The position numbers were made by a program, and so were the translations under genes. Source: Phaffia rhodozyma (lineage: Eukaryota > Basidiomycota > Tremellomycetes > Cystofilobasidiales > Mrakiaceae). From it: a stretch of DNA of 64,000 nt. How positions within the stretch are numbered: the first letter of the stretch is position 1; each line of letters starts with the position of its first letter. The stretch is taken from the NCBI GenBank assembly GCA_014706385.1, contig JACGZH010000002.1, forward strand, positions 2,356,001 through 2,420,000. The letters run 5' to 3'. Positions 58,169 to 64,000 of this stretch are shown one piece after another. A model generated the notes under the pieces. That model did not search any database and was not told the DNA's origin. It worked only from the letters and a program-made list of their open reading frames with translations.

Positions 58169-59602
58169 CTAGTATCGCTCTCCTCGGAGCCGTCGGGCGA
58201 GTTGGAGATCCTGTGAGAGAGAAAGAGAGAACAGAAAGGAATCTGATTGAGCGAGAGACGGCTGGCGATGGAAAAGAGAGAAAAGGGAAAGAAAATGCCA
58301 AGATGTGCGACTGACCTTGGGCTGGATGGTGACTCGCTTGGCGTGAATGGCAGCCAAGTTGGTGTCCTCAAAGAGAGAGACAAGGTAAGCCTCGGAGGCC
58401 TCCTGGAGGGCACCGATGGCGGAGGACTGGAATCGGAGATCAGTCTTGAAGTCCTGGGCGATCTCTCGAACGAGTCGCTGGAAGGGGAGCTTTCGGATGA
58501 GGAGCTCGGTCGACTTTTGGTATCGTCGGATCTCTCGGAGGGCGACCGTTCCGGGCCTTGGGGGCAGAAGAAAAAGTTCGAGAAGGATGGATGGGAAAAG
58601 AAAAGAGACGTGTCAATATGGGGAAGGACGGCGATTAGGAAGGGTTCAGGACGCGACAGACTTGTATCGGTGGGGCTATGAGGGGGGAGAAGAGAGATGA
58701 ATGAAGAGAACACGAAAGAGTAAGCGAGGAAGGAAAAAGAAGAAAAAAGAGGGGAATCCGACGCGTCGGAAAAGAAGAAAAGACGCGTACCTTCTTGACA
58801 CCTCCGGTGGCTTGGGCGGGGGCGGACTTTCGGGCGGCCTGAAGAGTGGAGAGGGGAGGGAATAATGGTGGTAACGGTGAATCAAGAGGGGAAGAGTAGA
58901 AGGATTGGGTAGGAAGGGAGGGAGGGATCGGGAGGATCGGGAATAAGCGGTTTGATGGGATGGATGGAGGTGACTGCGGGTTCGAGGGCTTACCTTTGTG
59001 GCGAGTTGCTTTCGAGGGGCCTAGAGGGGGGGGGAGTGAACGCGTGAGTCTTTTGTGCGAGTGCATGAAGAGAGAGATAAAGGGAAGAAAAAGAAAAAGG
59101 AGACGAACCTTTCCTCCGGTGGACTTTCGGGCGGTTTGCTGTGGTAGGTTTGATGTGCGCGTTTTTGGGGGGGGGAGGGAAGGAAGAGGAAGGGGATAGA
59201 AAAGAAGAAGAGAAAGAGAGGTAAAAGGAAGAGGACGGGGGTGAGATTGACGCGACAGGAGAAGGGTAGGAAAAGAGGCGCACGGGCCGGGTGGCGAGGA
59301 TTAGAAGAGAAACCTGTCACTGACCTTTGTTCGGGCTTTATTGGGAGACGCACGGAGGAGGGGGGGAGGGAAGATGGAAGAGTGAGAAGAGTGAGAAGAG
59401 TGAGAAGTGAGAAGAGAGAAGAGAGAAGAGAAAGCGATCTGTTGCCACTCCCGTCGAGTGGGAAGGGACGGGAGATGGCAGGAAGGGGGGGAGAGCAGAG
59501 AAGAGAGGGAAGGGAGGAAAGAGAGGGGAAAAGAGGGGGAAAGAGGGGAAAAGAGAGAAAAGAGAGAAAAGAGAGAAAAGAGAGAAAAGAATACTGACCC
59601 AT
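58169..59602 (-). CDS. H3: Histone H3, eight coding exons
   Basis: Core nucleosome histone. Coding exons as I read them: ATGG (59599-59602), 59325-59335, 59109-59138, 58994-59020, 58791-58838, 58662-58675, 58316-58556 and 58169-58210. They total 417 bases, i.e. 138 residues plus stop. All seven introns have GT..AG ends, and four junctions fall right after a Lys codon (AAG before GT): K4, K14, K23 and the residue matching K37. The protein begins [20 protein letters not shown] and continues [19 protein letters not shown], with two extra residues (Gln-Ala) compared with the usual SAPATGG. The core [20 protein letters not shown] and [20 protein letters not shown] is canonical; it ends [13 protein letters not shown]. 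No H4 gene lies nearby. Lys 4, 9, 14, 18, 23 and 27 are present. Confidence 0.9.
58662..58675 (-). other. 14-base microexon of histone H3
   Basis: CCCCACCGATACAA encodes PHRY plus two bases of the next Lys codon. It is flanked by AG (58676-58677) and GT (58660-58661). Without it the reading frame of H3 breaks, since exon 7 begins with the third base of that codon (G then CCCGGAACG for PGT). Confidence 0.85.
59325..59335 (-). other. 11-base microexon of histone H3
   Basis: CCCGAACAAAG completes Ala-1 with the G from exon 1 and gives Arg-Thr-Lys. Acceptor AG at 59336-59337 and donor GT at 59323-59324. It supplies residues 2-4 of the H3 tail. Confidence 0.85.
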
Positions 59603-59969
59603 TGTTGATCTGGCTAGATGGAGGAGGGGAGGAAGAAGAACGAGAACAGATGGATGGATGGATGGATGAGAGTGAGAGTGAGTGAGATGATGTACAGGAA
59701 GAGAAAGAGAAAGAGAAGGAAGAGAAGGAAGAGAAAGAAGAAGAAGAAGAAGAAGAAAAAAAGAACTGACCTTGCTGTTTCTTCTTTCGGTGTGGTTGAT
59801 CGGGGGGGAAAGAGGGAAGACGAAGAAGAGAGGGGGGAGGGGCAGCGAAAGACACTTAAGGGGGGGGGGGGAAGCGCAAAGGGGCCAAGCAGGCAAGATC
59901 AAGCACAAAGGGGGGGGGGAAAGCCAGAAAGCCAGAGACAACGAGGGAGCCAAAGAGATTCCCACAGAG

Positions 59970-60000
59970 CCAATAGGGAAATCCAATAGGGAAATCCAAT
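59970..60000 (+). promoter_or_regulatory. Three CCAAT boxes at 13-base spacing
   Basis: CCAATAGGGAAAT occurs three times, with CCAAT at 59970, 59983 and 59996. CCAAT binds the HAP2/3/5 (NF-Y) complex, a known activator of respiratory genes and of histone genes in other eukaryotes. They are 370-400 bases upstream of the H3 ATG and about 1.2 kb upstream of the lyase ATG. Confidence 0.6.
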
Positions 60001-60006
60001 AGGGAA

Positions 60007-60147
60007 ACACACTACAGACACACTACAGACACACTACAGACACACTACAGACACACTACAGACACACTACAGACACACTACAGACACACTACAGACACAC
60101 TACAGACACACTACAGACACACTACAGACACACTACAGACACACTAG
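60007..60147. repeat. 11-base minisatellite, 12 copies
   Basis: Unit ACACACTACAG repeats exactly 12 times from 60007 to 60138, then breaks off at ACACACTAG. Identical copies suggest recent expansion. A degenerate ACACTA(AG)AAA tail runs to about 60230. Confidence 0.95.
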
Positions 60148-60524
60148 AAAAGACAGTACAGAAGGACACTAGGAAATACACTAAAGAAATACACTAGGAA
60201 ATACACTAAAGAAATACACTAGAAAAACACTACAGAAAGGACGGTAAGGAGAAAATTCACTGACTCACCCTGTTGTACTCTCATTCCCTCAGATAACCCT
60301 AACACGTTCACCTCGGTGCCTGTCCCTGTCCTCTGCTTTTTGTGTTTCGCCCGAGTGAGCTCCAATGTGCCTCGATGTGCCCTGATGTGCCCTGATTCAT
60401 CCTGTCCCTCCCTCCTGTGTCGTCTGACTTTTCTCTTGCCCATTGCCCGTTGCCCTTGCCGTTGTTGCTCCACAGAGCAGAACGCGCGCTCTCTCTCTCT
60501 AGCACTCTTTGCTCCAAGGGCCCT

Positions 60525-60607
60525 TTCTCTTCTCTTGCCCCTTCTCTTCTCTTGCCCCTTCTCTTCTCTTGCCCCTTCTCTTCTCTTGCCCCTTCTCTTC
60601 TCTTGCC
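60525..60607. repeat. 17-base minisatellite, about five copies
   Basis: Unit TTCTCTTCTCTTGCCCC, four perfect copies plus most of a fifth. Pure pyrimidine except one G per unit. Confidence 0.95.
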
Positions 60608-60724
60608 TCGCCTTCGCCTTCCCTCGTCTGGCTGTGGCTGTGTTTGCTCTTTCCTTTCCTTTCCTTTCCTTTCCTTTCCTTTCCTTCTCTCTCTCTCTCT
60701 TGTGTGTTTATTGCCTAGTGTGTG

Positions 60725-60772
<48 letters not shown>

Positions 60773-60773
60773 A
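60725..60773. repeat. 7-base tandem repeat TACTATC, seven copies
   Basis: Seven near-perfect copies in a row, ending TACTATA. It directly follows the TTTCC repeat (about 60651-60685). Confidence 0.9.
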
Positions 60774-61215
60774 CATTGTGTATTCCATGTTGTATCTTGC
60801 CTATCGCCTGTTTCCTATTGTTCTTTCTGCTGGTCTATCTCTCTCCCTCTCTCTGCTCCCTCTCCCTCTCTCCCTCTCCGTTGTGCTCTCCACTGCAAAT
60901 GCTCTTCTCTCTTCTGTGTATACGACGTACACGGTACATGGCACGCACACTCTCTCTTACGTAATCTATACACACACCGTAACCAGGCTATTCCAGTTAC
61001 ACCGCCCAAAGCGTTACATTCCTTCGGCCGCCCCCCCTTCTTTTTCCCCCCCCCCCCCCTCACCTCCTCCCCTCCGCTTTCCAATCCCATCCGGTCGATT
61101 TCATCAAAGCCTGATTTGTCTTTTTTTTCTTTTTTCTTTTTTTTCTTTCTTTCTTTCTTTCTCTCTTTCTTTCCTTCCTTCTCTTCCTCGCATCTCTCTC
61201 TCTCTCTTCTCCCTC

Positions 61216-62293
61216 ATGTGGCCATTCTCATCAGCATCAGCATCTTCCCCCTCCTCCTCCCCGCCTTCAAGTGCAAACACAAACACAAACACAGACACAA
61301 ACACAAACACCCCCCCGATAGCATCACCCCTCCAGCCTACATCCACTCCAGAAGACAAATGCCCGGTCGATGAACCGACTCGGCTCCGATGGCTGGCTAA
61401 CCAGACATCTTCCTCCTCCTCCTCTCCCTCCCCTCATCCTTTCTCTGGCGCCTCCTCTACCCCAGCAATCCCAGCCACCCCGGCAGCCCCGGCAGAATCT
61501 TGTCCGGTAGACGAAACCACCCGACTCCGTTGGCTCGCCAACCAATCCTCCGGTCCTCACCCTTTCAGCTCGTCTTCCCCTTCCTCTCCTTCTCCTACCT
61601 CCTCCTCCCCCTCCACTGCTTCCTCCCTCGGCACAGACCGCGTGACGTCCTCGATCCCCAGATACTCCCAGTCAACCCTCCCGACACTCTCCCCACACGC
61701 AGACGCAGCGTCCTACTACGACCCAGACCAGACAAACTGGGTCTATCCCTCCGAGGCCCAGTTCTTCTCGGCCATGCAGCGAAAGAACCACAAGCCCAGA
61801 GAGGAAGACATGAAGAACATCGTTCCCATCCATAACGCCGTCAATGAAAAGGCCTGGAAGGACGTCCTCGAGTGGGAAAAAGGTCTCGGCGGACAGGACT
61901 GTGGGGGCGTCAAACTCGTCACCTTCAGAGGCACACCCGGCGAATGGACGCCTAGAAGTCTTATGAACAGAGTTCTTTGGGGGTGAGTTTGGGTTTTTTT
62001 TTCTTCTTTTTTTTTTCTTTTTCTTTTCTTTTCTTCCCCCTTCAATCATCTACCGAACGTTATCACTGACACTCTCCGTTCCTTCCTCCTCGGTCCCCAG
62101 CTACCAAGCGCCGTTCGACACACATCGATGGCTGGTCACCCGATGCGGCAAAGAAGTCACCTACATCATCGACTTTTACGCCGGCAGATCCGGCGACATT
62201 TCCTTCTTCCTCGACGTCCGACCGGCGCTCGACAGTTGGGAAGGCATCAAGACCCGACTCGGCCTCGGCAAGGATCATCCCAGTCAAGAATAG
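61216..62293 (+). CDS. CYC3: Cytochrome c haem lyase (holocytochrome c synthase)
   Basis: Attaches haem covalently to apocytochrome c in the mitochondrial intermembrane space. Ser/Pro/Thr-rich N-terminus (MWPFSSASASSPSSSPPSS). Two Cys-Pro-Val haem-regulatory motifs follow in near-identical cassettes, CPVDEPTRLRWLANQ (about 61360-61404) and CPVDETTRLRWLANQ (about 61501-61545). The lyase domain has NWVYPSEAQFFSAMQRKN, IVPIHNAVNEKAWKDVLEWE, TPRSLMNRVLWG, then after the intron (61983-62100) YQAPFDTHRWLVTRCGKEVT and YIIDFYAGRSGD, and FFLDVRPALDSWEGIKTRL. Stop TAG at 62291. All family landmarks, including the haem-ligand His region PIHN, are intact. ATG 61216 is chosen because everything upstream is C/T-rich low complexity. 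Confidence 0.92.
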
Positions 62294-62692
62294 ACACACC
62301 GAGGGCAAGAAAATGGAAAAGCCAACAGCAAAGAGGGTCGATTGTGTGATCTTTTTCTTGAGAAATTTCACACGTCGATCCGTTTTCTCCTTCTCTCCTT
62401 TTAGGTTTGTATATATATATATATATATGTGCGTTTGTGTGTGTGTGTGTGTGCGCATTCGTCGTCCTTGGACTTGCATTGGTACTTGCACTCGCTTGTT
62501 AACCCCCCTCTCGGCACATAGCCTATCACGAACGCGGGCGCCTTCCTTCCCCTCCAAAACGCAACTAGAAAGTTTCTAAAATTCATATATTATCCTTTCT
62601 TCCTTTCTTTCTGTCCTTCTAGAAGGAAAAAAAAAAGGATATGCAAGGAGGAAAAATAAAAAGAACGATCGAGCGTTCTCAACATCTGGTGC
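62294..62692. other. Convergent intergenic region, haem lyase to SNU13
   Basis: 400 bases. An AT dinucleotide run (62409-62427) followed by a GT run (about 62434-62453), then an A-run near 62630. No gene seen. Confidence 0.6.
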
Positions 62693-63520
62693 TTAGATGA
62701 GGAGCTGAACGAGACACAAGCAACAAAGAGCAGTAAAACAGACAAAGAAAAAAAAAAACAAAAAAAACTCGCGATCAGTCCGATGTAAATCAATATACAC
62801 ATTGAAAAAAGAGGCAACGATTTCTTCGACACCCAAGAAGCTCTGGACAACAACTCACCTTCTCGACCTGGTTCTTAATGGCAATGATCTGGGCCTGGAG
62901 CTCCCTGGCCTCGTTGGTGGTGATCGAAGCGGCGATCACCGGTCGGGACACACCGCAAGCTCGTCCGAGAGCGGTCTTGGAAGGCAAGAACACGTAGGGC
63001 ACGTTCTTGTCCTCACACAGCAACGGAAGGTGGAGCAAGATCTCGATGGGCTCGGTGTCTGTCGACAGATAAAAACAAAGTGTACTCGATCAGCTCAAAC
63101 TGAAACGCCTAACGCGCGTCTCTCCAACAAAGTATCTTGAACAGACGCAATGAAATGAAACAAAAATTGACAAAGAGTTTTCTCCTCTCTCTCTCTCTCT
63201 CTCTCAACTATACGTACCAGCAGTCATGACGATCAACTCGCACACTCCTCGGTTAAGAGTCTTGGTGGCCTCGTTAGCTCCCTTCTTCAACTGCTTGAAG
63301 TGGGAAGCCTGCTGAACCAAATCAAGGATCTGAAAAAGAGATATATATATATATAAAAGAAGTCCCCAAGCAAATAGTTCGTCCAATCGGTCAGACGATG
63401 AACTCGTTTCCGTCTCTTTCAATGACCAAACACAGAAAGCAGCCTGGTCCTTACCTGGTTGGTAAGAGCGGCATCGGCAAGGGGGAAAGCCTTGGGGTTG
63501 GGAGCAGGAGCGGCAGACAT
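62693..63520 (-). CDS. SNU13: Snu13 (15.5K), L7Ae-family k-turn binding protein
   Basis: Binds the U4 snRNA 5' stem-loop k-turn and box C/D snoRNAs. Four exons: [20 protein letters not shown] (63520); [20 protein letters not shown] and [17 protein letters not shown] (63215-63330); [60 protein letters not shown] (62860-63060); and a final 12-base exon CTCCTCATCTAA (62693-62704) giving Leu-Leu-Ile-stop. That tail matches the conserved LLI end of Snu13 in yeast and man, which confirms the splice. The k-turn contact region [12 protein letters not shown] is intact. Intronic CT and AT dinucleotide runs lie at 63187-63204 and 63341-63354. Confidence 0.95.
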
Positions 63521-63950
63521 GATAGAAAAATCTGTTGTAGCCCAATAAAGAAAGAAAGAAAGAAAGAAAGACGGCTCAAGCCCAAATGAGACTCGCGATC
63601 ACCAGAGACCAAGAAAGAAAAGAAAAAAAAACACCAAGACAGAGGAAGGACTCACCGAGTTTTTAATTGAAAGGTTTAGTGAATAAAGGGGACCTCACGA
63701 CGGGGGATCACTGGTCAGGATGAAGAAGAACGAGAGATAGTATGGTGAAGTTGATGGCTTGAGGGAAACGAAAGAAGCGAGACCCAACAAGAAGAAATTT
63801 GAGGTCGACTATGGAATTTAGGTAAAATATGTAGAATATATGAATATTTATGTTCTATTCATCTAAATCCCATCCCTCTCCCCCTCCCCACCACTACTAC
63901 TACCACCTCTGTGTTCAGCCCATCTGCCAGTCCCCTGTACAACCGTCATC
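63521..63950. promoter_or_regulatory. Divergent promoter region at the right edge
   Basis: 430 bases between SNU13 and the truncated last gene. A GAAA tetramer run (about 63551-63570) and a C/T-rich stretch before the ATG at 63951. No specific site stands out. Confidence 0.45.
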
Positions 63951-64000
63951 ATGGCACCCATCACAGACAACAGGCAGCTCGCTCCGAAGCAGGAAACCCT
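63951..64000 (+). CDS. Start of an unidentified protein, cut by the window edge
   Basis: An ATG at 63951, preceded by a pyrimidine- and ACC-rich leader, opens MAPITDNRQLAPKQET before the window ends. Seventeen codons are too few to name it. Context (ATC before ATG, leader like other genes here) supports a real start. Confidence 0.45.
   Translation, partial: MAPITDNRQLAPKQET

Larger units (their letters stand above)
59603..61215. promoter_or_regulatory. Divergent region between histone H3 and haem lyase, rich in tandem repeats
   Basis: 1.6 kb without a supported gene. From the H3 side: purine-rich GAGAGAAAA-type sequence, G-runs of 7-12, three CCAAT boxes spaced 13 bases (59970-60000), a 12-copy 11-mer array (60007-60147), a TTAGGGTTA-type motif (60291-60303), a 17-mer array (60525-60607), TTTCC repeats and a TACTATC array (60725-60773). 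Then comes a C/T-rich leader to the haem lyase ATG. The reading frame of the lyase stays open upstream to 60316, but the sequence is low complexity. Confidence 0.6.

Noticed and set aside
59021..60010. Long minus-strand open frame of 329 codons over the H3 5' region
   Set aside because: It is Ser/Leu/Phe/Pro-rich from pyrimidine tracts and runs through H3 introns. The H3 exons inside it are in mixed frames.
60007..60147. Regular direct repeats, considered as a CRISPR array
   Set aside because: Units are 11 bases with no spacers, and the genome is eukaryotic. It is a minisatellite.
60316..61215. 300-codon open frame continuous with, and upstream of, the haem lyase start
   Set aside because: It is Ser/Leu/Pro low complexity from C/T-rich repeats (17-mer, TACTATC) and stays open because of base bias. 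The family-like N-terminus begins at 61216.
1..64000. tRNA genes, rRNA, transposons, centromere or mating-type locus
   Set aside because: I looked for B-box-like GTTCGA contexts, reverse transcriptase or transposase motifs and long terminal repeats and found none. The ABC gene alone (possibly Ste6-like) does not make a mating locus.

Overview
This window is nuclear DNA from a fungus, most likely a basidiomycete yeast. Nearly every gene is cut by many short introns (about 50-260 bases) with GT..AG ends, and coding sequence is dense on both strands with no operon structure. The protein set (Knr4/Smi1, glycogen synthase, B-type cyclin, b5-fused sphingolipid desaturase, Bcs1, THO subunit, Snu13, Rpr2) is fungal, and the presence of snurportin and trimethyllysine dioxygenase fits Basidiomycota. 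The style resembles Tremellomycetes such as Phaffia/Xanthophyllomyces, but the species is an inference from style, not from a search.

Layout, left to right: PDS5 (minus, cut by the left edge); snurportin (+); KNR4/SMI1 (-); a full-length ABCB transporter (+); trimethyllysine dioxygenase (-); glycogen synthase (+); ferric reductase (+); a type II membrane O-fucosyltransferase-like protein (+); exonuclease V (-); cytochrome b5-fused sphingolipid desaturase (-); RNase P subunit RPR2 (+); mitotic B-type cyclin (+); mitochondrial ribosomal protein bL31m (+); a TPR protein (-); GPN2 GTPase (-); THO subunit HPR1/THOC1 (+); an unrecognised mitochondrial-type protein (-); BCS1 (+); histone H3 (-); cytochrome c haem lyase (+); SNU13 (-); and the first codons of one more gene at the right edge (+). 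No tRNA, rRNA, transposon or CRISPR was found.

The genes are mostly housekeeping and not one pathway. Two themes stand out. Cell-cycle and chromatin genes (PDS5, cyclin B, histone H3) each carry MluI-box-like ACGCGT motifs in promoter or introns. Several mitochondrial genes lie together at the right (unknown mitochondrial-type protein and BCS1 head to head, then haem lyase), with bL31m further left.

The most interesting observation is in exonuclease V. Between the conserved nuclease region and the C-terminal iron-sulphur cysteines, one uninterrupted exon carries two tandem ubiquitin-interacting motifs, a SUMO-interacting motif and a SAP DNA-binding domain. This combination suggests a nuclease recruited by ubiquitin/SUMO signals, by analogy with FAN1, RAD18 and RAP80. 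The second is histone H3, split into eight coding exons, five of them 30 bases or shorter, with a two-residue insertion in the N-terminal tail. The H3-haem lyase intergenic region is an unusual stack of four different tandem repeats next to three evenly spaced CCAAT boxes.
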